A stretch of 64,000 nucleotides of DNA from the NCBI RefSeq assembly GCF_040026395.1, contig NZ_CP157278.1:3286001-3350000 (forward strand), read 5' to 3'. Within the stretch, counting starts at the first letter, position 1, and each line of letters begins with the position of its first letter. The notes beneath the pieces were generated by a model, which was not told the origin of the DNA, did no database searches, and saw only the letters and a program-made list of their open reading frames with translations. The translations under genes were made by a program, and so were the position numbers. This DNA comes from Pedobacter lusitanus. GTDB taxonomy: Bacteria; Bacteroidota; Bacteroidia; Sphingobacteriales; Sphingobacteriaceae. Positions 1-8,721 of the stretch are shown here, one piece after another.

Positions 1-1
1 C

Positions 2-835
2 TATAAACAGGCTGACGGAAGCGTAAGCGTTTTCAGAGCTGACAAAAATTTTGCACGTTTCAATAAATCTGCTGTCCGCATGGCGATGGCAACTATTCCT
101 GAAGAAGTGTTTATGCAGGGTATTGCTGCATTAATTGATATTGATAAAGCATGGGTTCCTGCTGAAGAAAATTATTCTTTATACATCAGACCTGTGATGT
201 TTGCGACAGATCCTGTACTGGGTGTAAGACCGTCATCAACCTACAAGTTTGTGATCCTGACCAACCCAAGTGCACCTTATTACAGCAAACCGCTGAAAGT
301 TAAAGTGGAAACGCATTATACCCGTTCGGCTGAAGGTGGTGTTGGTGCTGCAAAAACTGCAGGAAATTACTCCAGAGCAATGCTTCCTACTGCTGAAGCA
401 CAGGCAGAAGGTTTTGACCAGCTGATCTGGACTGATGCAAAAGAACACAAGTACCTGGAGGAATCCGGAGCTGCCAACCTGATGTTTGTCATCGGTGGTA
501 AAATCGTAACTCCTGAAGTACGCGAAACTATTCTGGATGGTGTAACCAGAGATACGGTTATCCAGCTGGCAAAAAGCATGGGTATAGAAGTGGAAGAAAG
601 AAGAGTCCTGATACAGGAAGTTCTGGACAACATTGAAAACGGAACCTTAACAGAAGCATTCGCTGTAGGTACTGCTGCAACTGTTACACAAATCAGTGAG
701 ATCACTTATGAAGGTAAAAAGTATACCCTTACTGATCCTGCTACAAGAACAGTTTCAATCAGCATTGCCAAAAAATTAAATGATATCCGCTACGGAGTTA
801 CAGCCGATGAATTTGGCTGGAACTGGACAATTTAA
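2..835 (+). CDS. ilvE: Branched-chain-amino-acid aminotransferase, 5'-truncated by window edge
   Basis: Reversible transamination of valine, leucine and isoleucine with 2-oxoglutarate, PLP-dependent, cytosolic. The reading frame is open from base 2, so the N-terminus lies outside the window; the ATG at 80 is internal (the upstream in-frame residues FNKSAVRMAMA are family-like). Class IV aminotransferase features are visible: the PLP lysine in GAAKTAGNYS (codon 353-355), the following AEAQAEGFDQLIWTD block and the LEESGAANLMFV cofactor-binding stretch. The C-terminus ends DEFGWNW, usual for the bacterial long form. A strong hairpin terminator follows. The family call is firm; preference among branched-chain substrates is inferred from the family. 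Confidence 0.93.
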   Translation, partial: YKQADGSVSVFRADKNFARFNKSAVRMAMATIPEEVFMQGIAALIDIDKAWVPAEENYSLYIRPVMFATDPVLGVRPSSTYKFVILTNPSAPYYSKPLKVKVETHYTRSAEGGVGAAKTAGNYSRAMLPTAEAQAEGFDQLIWTDAKEHKYLEESGAANLMFVIGGKIVTPEVRETILDGVTRDTVIQLAKSMGIEVEERRVLIQEVLDNIENGTLTEAFAVGTAATVTQISEITYEGKKYTLTDPATRTVSISIAKKLNDIRYGVTADEFGWNWTI

Positions 836-858
836 TTCTGCATAAAATTTTTAAATAA

Positions 859-897
859 AAAAGGGATGTTCATAGTTTATGAACATCCCTTTTTTTA
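859..897 (+). terminator. Rho-independent terminator after ilvE
   Basis: A 13-bp perfect stem (861-873 with 879-891, AAGGGATGTTCAT) with a 5-nt loop is followed by a T run to 896. It ends the ilvE transcript. It also rules out the ATG at 879, which lies inside the right arm, as the start of the next gene. Confidence 0.9.
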
Positions 898-956
898 TAT
901 TTATGGAAAAGAGGACGTTTGGGCATCATGTTGGAGTAAATATTAACACACACACA

Positions 957-1676
957 ATGAAAACATTATTTAAAAACTTCGGCACAAAACTAATTTTAAC
1001 AATCGCATTTATAGCTGGTCTTTCATTCTATACCAAAGCAGAAGATATCCAAATGGTTATCAAAGAGGAACGGGCAAACTGCACGGGCGTAGGTCCGCAA
1101 ACCTGTTACCTGGTTAAATATAAAACCAGCAGGGACTGGGAGTTTTTTTATAGTGGCATTTCAGGCTTCAGCTATAAACCAGGCTACCGCTATACATTGC
1201 TGGTTACCCGCACCAGAAGAGCCAATGTACCGGCAGATGCGTCTATCTATACCTATAGAGTCAAAAGAGTAATTAAAAGACAAAAAATATCGGCAAATAC
1301 CGGCACAACACCGAATACACCAGAAACAAATTTTGTATTCAACCATAAATGGAAACTGATCCAGATGGAAGGAATTACCCAGGAAGAATCTCCTGCTTAC
1401 CTGATTTTTCACAGGGAAGACCAGCGGTTTAATGGTTCTGCCGGTTGTAATAACATTTTCGGCGGCTATGAATTCAGTAATGGAGCCATTACCTTTAAAC
1501 AAATAGGCAGCACGATGATGGCTTGTCCGGAAGACAAAATGAAGCTGGAAAACACGTTTGTGAATCTCCTGAATGACAAAACTTTCAGATATGATATTGC
1601 TGATCAGACTTTAAATCTTTATCTGGGTAATAAGCTGGTGATCATGTTTGGCATGGCGGATCTGGAAACGGAATAA
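957..1676 (+). CDS. Secreted DUF4377 / META-domain (HslJ-like) protein
   Basis: A 240-residue exported protein of unknown function. The start at 957 (MKTLFKNFG) is chosen because the longer frame begins inside the ilvE terminator and because 957 opens a normal signal peptide ending near TKA. Residues about 30-110 resemble DUF4377: paired cysteines (NCTG, QTCYL), W..F, GF.Y.PG and the ADAS..YR block. Residues about 130-235 are a META domain of the HslJ type (WKLIQMEG, SAGCNNIFGGYEF, TMMACPE). There is no lipobox cysteine, so it is probably periplasmic. Proteins with these domains are often linked to envelope stress, but nothing here shows the role. Confidence 0.8.
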   Translation: MKTLFKNFGTKLILTIAFIAGLSFYTKAEDIQMVIKEERANCTGVGPQTCYLVKYKTSRDWEFFYSGISGFSYKPGYRYTLLVTRTRRANVPADASIYTYRVKRVIKRQKISANTGTTPNTPETNFVFNHKWKLIQMEGITQEESPAYLIFHREDQRFNGSAGCNNIFGGYEFSNGAITFKQIGSTMMACPEDKMKLENTFVNLLNDKTFRYDIADQTLNLYLGNKLVIMFGMADLETE

Positions 1677-1682
1677 GACATT

Positions 1683-1720
1683 GATCAGGCCCGGCACACC
1701 TAAACCGGACCTGATTTTTA
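1683..1720 (+). terminator. Probable rho-independent terminator
   Basis: ATCAGG-C-CCGG pairs with CCGG-A-CCTGAT (one mismatch) across an 8-10 nt loop, followed by TTTTTA. It lies 7 bases after the META-protein stop and between convergent genes. Confidence 0.7.
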
Positions 1721-1768
1721 TTGGCTCTAATCTTTACACCCGTTAGAATACCGGATGATCGTTAAGAT

Positions 1769-2527
1769 TTAAAAGTCCTGATCTAAAGGACGGATCAACA
1801 ATTCACTAATCAGCACATGATCGGGACGCGTAACAGCAAAAACAATCGTTTCAGCTATATCTGCCGGTTGTAACTGACGCATCTTTGCTGCTGCAGTATC
1901 AATACTCTTCTTTGCTGCTTCATCGGTAATATGTTGACGTAATTCTGTTTGTGCTACGCCAGGTTCAATGACAATTACCTTTACGCCTTTGGACGAAACT
2001 TCTTTACGTAAGCCTTCACTAAATCCATTCACGCCCCATTTTGTCCCTGAATAGATTCCTCCGTTCAGATTTGCGGCACGGCTGGCCGTAGAAGAAATCT
2101 GCACAACAGCACCACGTGTTTCAATCAGGTGTGGTAATGCAAACCGGGTCATATACATCAGTCCTAATAAATTTGTGTTGATCTGTTCTGCCCATTCTTT
2201 GAGATTCCCATCCTGAACCGGCCCTAACAGCATCAACCCTGCACTATTGACTAAAATGTCTAAACGTCCAAACTTTTCAATTACACTATTAATTGCTTCT
2301 TCACAATTAGCGGGCAACGTTACATCCAGCTCTATGCTAAGAACAGTTGAACCCTGCGCAACAAGTTCTTTTTCAAAAACTGCCAATTTTTCTATCCTGC
2401 GTGCTGCGATTACAATAATTGCTCCCGATTGAGCCAAAGCTCTTGCTGTTCCCTGACCAATACCCGAGGAAGCTCCGGTAACCAATGCAACTTTTCCTGC
2501 CAGTGGTAAATTAAGTTGATTATTCAT
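1769..2527 (-). CDS. Short-chain dehydrogenase/reductase
   Basis: A 252-residue classical SDR: NAD(P)-binding TGASSGIGQ at residues 18-26, NSAG at 94-97, a catalytic Ser in QISSTAS (~145), and YSGTK with catalytic Tyr159 and Lys163. The basic AARR after the second strand favours NADP(H). The substrate cannot be read from sequence; close relatives are often annotated as generic SDRs or YdfG-like serine/3-hydroxy acid dehydrogenases. It stands alone, convergent with the META gene and divergent from the DPP-IV gene. I found no convincing -33/-7 promoter on its side of the intergenic region. Confidence 0.88.
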   Translation of the reverse strand: MNNQLNLPLAGKVALVTGASSGIGQGTARALAQSGAIIVIAARRIEKLAVFEKELVAQGSTVLSIELDVTLPANCEEAINSVIEKFGRLDILVNSAGLMLLGPVQDGNLKEWAEQINTNLLGLMYMTRFALPHLIETRGAVVQISSTASRAANLNGGIYSGTKWGVNGFSEGLRKEVSSKGVKVIVIEPGVAQTELRQHITDEAAKKSIDTAAAKMRQLQPADIAETIVFAVTRPDHVLISELLIRPLDQDF

Positions 2528-2651
2528 AAGTATCCTATATTAAATATCTTTGTTAACAACAGAAACATCACCGTTTTTGTTCGTTATTTGCAACACACTT
2601 GCAAAATCTTACACTAGAAATACATAATAGGTAACATCTGTTAAACAATAC

Positions 2652-2681
2652 TTGGAATACGCATCAGCTTTATTATGTTTG
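2652..2681 (+). promoter_or_regulatory. Bacteroidota-type promoter of the DPP-IV gene
   Basis: TTG (2652-2654), then exactly 19 nt, then TATGTTTG (2674-2681), matching the TTG-N19-TAnnTTTG consensus. The predicted transcription start is about 2686. The ATG at 2675 is part of the -7 box and so cannot be translated; initiation must be at 2699. Confidence 0.75.
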
Positions 2682-2698
2682 CCACAAAAATTTTCAAC

Positions 2699-4819
2699 AT
2701 GAAGAACGCTTTACTATTCAGCCTGGCTGTCGGATTATGTCTCAGTTCCAATCTGCAGGCACAGCAGCACAAACTTAATTTTGCACAGACTCAGGGCAAC
2801 GCTCCTTCGCTGACCAAAAGCATGAATAAAATATATGGCTGGAGTGATGAAGAACACTATATAGAAAGAGATGAAAAAACACGTCAGCTATATGCGGTGA
2901 ACATCAATTCTGGTGCACGTACCGCTTATACACCGCCACCTAAAAGTAATGTCGAGGTAATGGTGAAAGACAATGATGTTTATATTCAGTATGGTAAAGC
3001 TACCCCTAAAAGATTAACCAGCAACCTACAGGAAGAGCAAAACCCAACACTCTCTCCGGACGGCAAATACGTGGCTTTTACCCGCAATAATGATCTGTAT
3101 GCAGTTGAGTTGGCAACAGGTAAAGAAATCAGATATACTACTGACGCTACTGATGTAATCTACAACGGTTATTCTTCATGGGTTTATTATGAAGAAATAC
3201 TGGGCCGCCCTACAAAATACAAGTCTTTCTGGTGGTCTCCGGACAGCAAACACCTCGCTTTTATGCATTTTGATGATACTAAAGTCCCGATGTTCCCTAT
3301 CAACGGATCAACCGGACAGCATGGTTATGTAGAAAAAACACGTTACCCTAAAGCCGGAGATCCAAATCCGGAAGTTAAAATAGGTTTTGTGGAGGCTGCA
3401 GGTGGCAAAATAGTATGGGCAGATTTCAACGAAAAAGACGATCAGTATTTTGGCACTCCATACTGGAGTTATGATGGCAGCAATATGATGGTGCAATGGG
3501 CAAACCGCGGACAGGATAACCTGAAATTTTATGCTGTTAAACCAGAGACCGGTGCTAAAAAAGAAATTTACGATGAGAAACAATCTTCGTGGGTAGACCT
3601 GGAATTTGATGGCCGTATTACCTATCTCGAAGACAAAAAACACTATATCTTAAAAAGTGATAAAACCGGATGGGCACACTATTACCTGTACACGCTGGAC
3701 GGCAAACTGGTAAACCCTTTAACCAGCGGTAAATGGCAGGTAAAAGACATCGTTAAAGTAGATGAGAAGAACAAGCTGGTTTATTTCATGGCGATTAAAG
3801 AAGCCAATACCAGAACAGATTTATACCGTGTAAACTACAACGGTAAAGATTTGAAAAGACTGACCTTCGGGGACTATACGCACGAAGTGGAAATGTCTCC
3901 TTCGGGCGATAAATTCATTACTACTTATTCTAATGTGTCTACACCGCCAAAACAAACTTTAGTGGATCACAATGGAAAAATCATTAAAGAAATCGGAGAC
4001 AGCAAGGCTGCTGATTTTGCCAGTTTCAATATCGGAAAAACAGAAATGATCACCATCCCGACAGATGATGGTTATAACCTGCCGGCTACAATTACTTATC
4101 CTGTTGATTTCGATGCGAACAAACAATATCCAGTAATCTTCAGTATTTACGGAGGTCCGAACGCAGGGACAGTAAAAAACACCTGGAAAAAAGCTGATTT
4201 GCAATGGTGGGCTAATGAAGGTATAATCCAGATCGAGGTAGATCACCGTGCTTCGGGCAAATTCGGTAAAGAAGGTGTTGCCTTAATGCACAGAAACCTT
4301 GGTAAATGGGAAATGAAAGATTATATCACCGCAGCAAAATGGTTAAAAGCCAAACCATGGGTAAATAACAAAAAACTGCTGATCTCTGGTCACAGTTATG
4401 GTGGTTATATGGCTGCAATGGGCCTAACTTATGCAGCAGACTACTTCGACTACGGTTTTTCGGGTGCTCCTGTAACGAGCTGGGAACTGTATGACAGTGT
4501 TTATGCAGAGCGTTTCATGGATACGCCTCAGGAAAACCCTGAAGGTTATAAAAATGCTTCTGTATTAACCTACACTGAAAAATACAAAGGACTCCTGCGC
4601 ATCATGCATGGAGACATGGATGATAATGTTCATATGCAAAACACCATTCAGCTCATCAATAAGCTGGAAGATGAAAATAAACACTTTGAACTGATGATTT
4701 ACCCTGGCGGCAGACATGGCTGGAAAAACACAAAAGGTAAACATGATTTTTCAGAGCGTGCACGTTTCTATTATAACAACCTGCTGGAAAAACCAATCCC
4801 GGCAGAGGCGTTAAACTAA
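2699..4819 (+). CDS. Dipeptidyl peptidase IV, S9 family
   Basis: Serine exopeptidase that releases X-Pro or X-Ala dipeptides from peptide N-termini, exported to the periplasm or envelope. With the start at 2699 (MKNALLFSL, fixed by the promoter) the signal peptide ends near LQAQQ and the protein has 706 residues. Residues about 60-430 form the DPP-IV N-terminal beta-propeller, with a YEE pair near the region that binds the substrate amino end in the family. The C-terminal alpha/beta-hydrolase has GHSYGGY with Ser566, HGDMDDNVH with Asp641 and GGRHGW with His673; spacings of 75 and 32 are close to human DPP4 (78 and 32, from memory). Monocistronic by position. Confidence 0.92.
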   Translation: MKNALLFSLAVGLCLSSNLQAQQHKLNFAQTQGNAPSLTKSMNKIYGWSDEEHYIERDEKTRQLYAVNINSGARTAYTPPPKSNVEVMVKDNDVYIQYGKATPKRLTSNLQEEQNPTLSPDGKYVAFTRNNDLYAVELATGKEIRYTTDATDVIYNGYSSWVYYEEILGRPTKYKSFWWSPDSKHLAFMHFDDTKVPMFPINGSTGQHGYVEKTRYPKAGDPNPEVKIGFVEAAGGKIVWADFNEKDDQYFGTPYWSYDGSNMMVQWANRGQDNLKFYAVKPETGAKKEIYDEKQSSWVDLEFDGRITYLEDKKHYILKSDKTGWAHYYLYTLDGKLVNPLTSGKWQVKDIVKVDEKNKLVYFMAIKEANTRTDLYRVNYNGKDLKRLTFGDYTHEVEMSPSGDKFITTYSNVSTPPKQTLVDHNGKIIKEIGDSKAADFASFNIGKTEMITIPTDDGYNLPATITYPVDFDANKQYPVIFSIYGGPNAGTVKNTWKKADLQWWANEGIIQIEVDHRASGKFGKEGVALMHRNLGKWEMKDYITAAKWLKAKPWVNNKKLLISGHSYGGYMAAMGLTYAADYFDYGFSGAPVTSWELYDSVYAERFMDTPQENPEGYKNASVLTYTEKYKGLLRIMHGDMDDNVHMQNTIQLINKLEDENKHFELMIYPGGRHGWKNTKGKHDFSERARFYYNNLLEKPIPAEALN

Positions 4820-4917
4820 AAAAACAGCCTGTAACAAGTTTACAGCTGCGTAAATAACCCAGTCCTGTTGAGCAAGATTATCCTTCCGGGGAAAATGAAA
4901 TGCTGAACGGAACAGGG

Positions 4918-6705
4918 TTATTTTTTTAACTGGCGTTTTCTCCTGGCTTCACGCCTTAGCTCCCGGTCTCTTTTCATCTGCTCAAATTTCGCAATCTGAT
5001 TATCAATTTCTGCCTGTTTCTCTGGCGTTAATCCTACTGTATACTTGATCCCCTGCAATAATGTTTTCCAGATAAAGCTGAAAAAAGAAATTCTCGGATC
5101 TCTCTGAAAGTATACAGACGCTGAAATCTCTTTCCCTCTGGCATCAGGATTATCCGGCCGGATGACCAGTGAGTTGGCCAGCATAGAAAACAGTCCCAGC
5201 TTGACCAGCCTGGTTTTACCCTGTACTTTTTTCAGCAGGCCTATTGATAAATCTTTATATTGAAAATTCAGATCACCACTCGCTTTAGCCTCATCCGCGA
5301 TGACCTTAAAACTTAGTTTCTTAACCATACCGCTGTTTACCTGAAGCATCCCGAGCGGTTTGGTAATTCTGTTCAGCACCCCGCCATCCATATTACCCAG
5401 TTCACCCTGATAAGAAAAAGCTCCGTTGGGGGCATTCAGGTCAAACTTAAAGTTAACCGCCAGTTTCCCCTGTCCCATCATATAGGTGTTCAGGTTAGCG
5501 AGCATAAAGTGATTTTTTGCTTTTACCTTTGCTTCATTGGTTACATTCGAAATTGTTCCTGAAGTCTTCTCAAAGGTTATTCTGCCCTTTTGCTTACTGT
5601 CACTATCATATTCTGCATAACTGATATCTATATCATTCAGATTTAATTTCTTTACGGTAAGCTGCGCTTTAACCAGCTGCAGAAGCTGATGCGGAAACTT
5701 CCCTATGCGCTCTTCTCCGTGTCCGGGAAGTTCATTGTTATTGAAAACTGATACGTAACCGTTGTTAATATTCATTTCACTGGCCGCAAGCTCCTGCTTT
5801 TTTACATATAAAGGCAAATCGACCCCCTTCAGATTAATATCACTCAGCTGGATATTAAAACGCTCTTTGGCAAAACCGGCTTTGCGCCCAAAGTCCATTT
5901 CTGAATATCTCGGAATAACCCCGAACTTTTTAATATTCAGCTTCCCCGTAGAAGCGGTAAATGAGAACTCGTTCATCCGGATATCGTATAAACTATCCGG
6001 GGTGGCAAACTGATAATCATTTAAATTGATCAGCACGTCTTTTAACAGGTAAATCCGGGTTGGATCTGTGGCTGATTTTGCATCAATTAACCAGTCTTTA
6101 AGTGTAATATCCAGCTTATTTACAGAATCTGTTTCAGGTACCGGAAGGTTTTTATTGATGTATTTAAAGCTGACATCTTTCAGACTGACCTTGTCCACAC
6201 TAACTTCACGGAGAAATCTGGAGATATAATCGTAGGGCGATTTATTGGGTCTGGGCGGCCTGTTTTCATTAAAATCAAACTGTCTGTTGATCATCACAAC
6301 TTTAGGATGTTCAAACAGTAGCTGACCAACATTCAACCGCTTATCTCTGTAAATCCGCAGCGGATGAAAATGTCTTATCGTAAGCTTCTTCAAACTTACT
6401 TCGTAAATATTATTGGGAGCTCTTTTTAGCTTGATCAGCTTATTAAAGATATTGGTATCGGGAATGATCTTCACATCGCTGACAGAAGCATTTCCCAGCA
6501 GAAAATTGGTATTCACCCTTGAAAATTCAACACGGTATAAACTATCTGTCGCATTCAGCACCAGATCTTTCAGTTCTTTGTTAATAACGGGCCTTAGTTT
6601 GACGCTAAGATACCAGGACATAGCATCTGCTGCTAAAAACAGCAGAAACATGACTCCGGCAACCCATTTAACTACCGTAAATGTCTTTCGGTTTTTTTCA
6701 ATCAT
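4918..6705 (-). CDS. AsmA-like membrane-anchored protein (copy 2 of a tandem pair)
   Basis: A 595-residue protein with one N-terminal membrane helix (about 14-33) and a long beta-rich extracytoplasmic part, ending in a very basic tail (RRKRQLKK). Repeated strand patterns and layout are those of AsmA/DUF748-like proteins, which in other bacteria sit between the membranes and are linked to lipid transport or outer membrane assembly. It is a clear paralogue of the gene just upstream (6783-8576): shared order is the TM helix, LLGNASVSDVKI, IRHFHPLRIY and the block ending LANSLVI. The 77-bp gap suggests one operon. The specific function is unknown. Confidence 0.7.
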   Translation of the reverse strand: MIEKNRKTFTVVKWVAGVMFLLFLAADAMSWYLSVKLRPVINKELKDLVLNATDSLYRVEFSRVNTNFLLGNASVSDVKIIPDTNIFNKLIKLKRAPNNIYEVSLKKLTIRHFHPLRIYRDKRLNVGQLLFEHPKVVMINRQFDFNENRPPRPNKSPYDYISRFLREVSVDKVSLKDVSFKYINKNLPVPETDSVNKLDITLKDWLIDAKSATDPTRIYLLKDVLINLNDYQFATPDSLYDIRMNEFSFTASTGKLNIKKFGVIPRYSEMDFGRKAGFAKERFNIQLSDINLKGVDLPLYVKKQELAASEMNINNGYVSVFNNNELPGHGEERIGKFPHQLLQLVKAQLTVKKLNLNDIDISYAEYDSDSKQKGRITFEKTSGTISNVTNEAKVKAKNHFMLANLNTYMMGQGKLAVNFKFDLNAPNGAFSYQGELGNMDGGVLNRITKPLGMLQVNSGMVKKLSFKVIADEAKASGDLNFQYKDLSIGLLKKVQGKTRLVKLGLFSMLANSLVIRPDNPDARGKEISASVYFQRDPRISFFSFIWKTLLQGIKYTVGLTPEKQAEIDNQIAKFEQMKRDRELRREARRKRQLKK

Positions 6706-6782
6706 GCCTAACCTGTGTATAAAATGTTACTTATTTTAAACGGACTCTTACAAGATACGTTTTTTAATAACGCTATAAAACA

Positions 6783-8576
6783 TCAATCATTTCTCTTTTC
6801 TCCTTGTTTCTGCTGCTTTTTTTGTTCTTTTTTCTCTTTACGGTCTTCCATTTTTTTAACAACCGCCTTCCGGGTTTCTTCCGGACTCTTCATCGGGATT
6901 ATTCCCAGTCCGATGGTTTCCCGCATACCGGTATAAACACTTTTCCATAACAGGTTAAAGAAAGAAGCACCGGGCGGACGCTCATAATGAATTCTGGCTG
7001 TACGTACTGCCTCTCCTTTTGACGGATTGGCATCTTTAATAATCAGCGTATTGGCTAAAAAAGAAAGTAAACCTTTCTGATGTGCCGGCTTCCCTTCTTC
7101 TCCTTCTTTCAGCAACTTAATCTTCAGCTGATTATAATAGAGCTGCATCACACCTTCAGAACCCTGCTCACTGGCTTTCGCCTCAAAGTCTATTTTCTGT
7201 ATTTGCCCGGTTTCAATCTCTACCAGCCCCAATGGTCTGGACAATGGATTTAAACTGGTCATATCCAGCTTACCTATATTTCCTTTAAAAGTGAATGCCC
7301 CGTTTTTTGAAGACAGATCAAAATTAATCAGGATGTGCAGCTGTGCAGCCTTAATGAGCTGTGCATGCAAATCGGCTGCTGCATAATGATTTTTAACCCG
7401 GGATAAAGAATCGTTGGTCACATTCAGAATATGGCCATTTAGCTGGTCAATATTCACCGTTCCTCGTTTTTGTGACATCGGATTATACTCGGTATAAGCC
7501 ACATTTACTTTTTTAAATTTCAAGGTATCAATCGTAACCGGAACCGGCAGTCTTTGTAAAGCCACATGCGGAAAATTACGGCCCTTATTTCCTTTACCAG
7601 GAGGCATCTCTCGGTTCATAAATATTCTGGCCTCTGTGTTTTTAATCTCAAGCGCCTTTGCATGAATAACACGATCTGTGTTAAACTTCATAAAATCGAC
7701 TCCGCTGAAACTGACCTGACCGAAAACCAGATCATAACGGTCTTTCTGGATTTTGAGCTTTCTGCTGAAAGCCAGATCGGGATACATCGGAATCACTTTA
7801 AAACCTTTAATATTTATCTTTTTACCTGTTGCCGACCCTGTAATTGTATCAGCTTTCATGGTGTAAAGTTTATCTTTTGATACAGCATGATAACCCGCCA
7901 GCTCAAAAAATACATCTTTGGTATAATAAAATCTTGTGGTATCGCTTTCAGACCGGGCATCCAGTCTGAAATCCCTGATCTGTACATTCAGGTGTTTTAC
8001 GGAATTCAGCACCAGGCTGGTTGAACCATTGACATAGTCAAAATCAGCATCTGCAATTTTAATTCCTTTGATGTGAACTGATTTCAGTGTGCCTGAGATG
8101 AGCTGGTACAAACTGCGTCCGGCTTTTGCGGTATCAGCCTTTTTATAAACTTTGTTATAAATCATGTTAATGGAAGGGTTCTCCAGAATAATATCATTCA
8201 TTGCTATCTTTTGCTGAAAATAGACCTGGAGTATTCTTATATGGCGCAATTTCAACCTGGCCAGTTTAACCTGAAACAGGTGTGTGGGCGCTGTCCCTGC
8301 TTTCTTTCGCTGTGCGAAAATGGCGGTATCTGGTCTTAGAAAAATACTGTCAACAGTCACACTTCCTGAAAGCAGATTAAGCTGTATATCTTTAAAATCA
8401 ATCTGATACAAATGCCCGGAACCCCGGTAAACTACTTCTTTAATCTTCTTTGTCAGTACAGGCTTCCAGCTCAGGCTCAGGTATAACGAAGCACCGCCAA
8501 TGATGACGAACAGGGTAATAATTATTGCGGTAATCCATTTCCATAACTTTTTACTCCCTGATCTTTTGTCTGTCAT
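6783..8576 (-). CDS. AsmA-like membrane-anchored protein (copy 1 of a tandem pair)
   Basis: A 597-residue paralogue of the downstream gene, with the same plan: a short basic N-terminus, a membrane helix (about 14-34) and a long beta-strand-rich domain (LLSGSVTVDSIFLRPDTAIF at about 70-88; IRILQVYFQQK), ending with SFLANTLIIKDANPSKGE and a highly charged, Lys/Glu-rich tail (about 570-597). Probably spans the periplasm from the inner membrane. It heads the minus-strand pair and is divergent from miaB. The AsmA relation is inferred from architecture and strand pattern; a reasonable alternative label is DUF748-family protein. Confidence 0.7.
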   Translation of the reverse strand: MTDKRSGSKKLWKWITAIIITLFVIIGGASLYLSLSWKPVLTKKIKEVVYRGSGHLYQIDFKDIQLNLLSGSVTVDSIFLRPDTAIFAQRKKAGTAPTHLFQVKLARLKLRHIRILQVYFQQKIAMNDIILENPSINMIYNKVYKKADTAKAGRSLYQLISGTLKSVHIKGIKIADADFDYVNGSTSLVLNSVKHLNVQIRDFRLDARSESDTTRFYYTKDVFFELAGYHAVSKDKLYTMKADTITGSATGKKINIKGFKVIPMYPDLAFSRKLKIQKDRYDLVFGQVSFSGVDFMKFNTDRVIHAKALEIKNTEARIFMNREMPPGKGNKGRNFPHVALQRLPVPVTIDTLKFKKVNVAYTEYNPMSQKRGTVNIDQLNGHILNVTNDSLSRVKNHYAAADLHAQLIKAAQLHILINFDLSSKNGAFTFKGNIGKLDMTSLNPLSRPLGLVEIETGQIQKIDFEAKASEQGSEGVMQLYYNQLKIKLLKEGEEGKPAHQKGLLSFLANTLIIKDANPSKGEAVRTARIHYERPPGASFFNLLWKSVYTGMRETIGLGIIPMKSPEETRKAVVKKMEDRKEKKEQKKQQKQGEKRND

Positions 8577-8664
8577 ATTTCTGGTTTTTCATTAAGATTA
8601 CAGCTGAAGAGTTATAATGTTTTCGATATTTGAAATAAGGACGAGCTAATTTAAATGCTGCCAA

Positions 8665-8697
8665 TTTGTCATTTACAAATTAAATTTAGTATTTTTG
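8665..8697 (+). promoter_or_regulatory. Probable miaB promoter
   Basis: TTTG (8665-8668), 21 nt, then TATTTTTG (8690-8697), a TAnnTTTG -7 box. It overlaps the TTG at 8695 that opens the longest frame and places the start of transcription near 8702, so the ATG at 8722 is the likely initiator. Confidence 0.6.
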
Positions 8698-8721
8698 TCC
8701 TCTTACGAATGTTACTCTTTT

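Noticed and set aside
879..956. Extended N-terminus for the META-domain protein
   Set aside because: The ATG at 879 lies in the right arm of the ilvE terminator and the extra residues disrupt the signal peptide at 957.
2545..2552. TATCTTTG as a promoter for the DPP-IV gene
   Set aside because: The nearest TTG is 26 nt away and a far better -33/-7 pair sits at 2652-2681.
4828..4926. Terminator between the DPP-IV gene and the AsmA-like gene
   Set aside because: The possible stems need a 5-nt bulge and a loop of about 40 nt; the T run at 4919-4926 alone is not enough.
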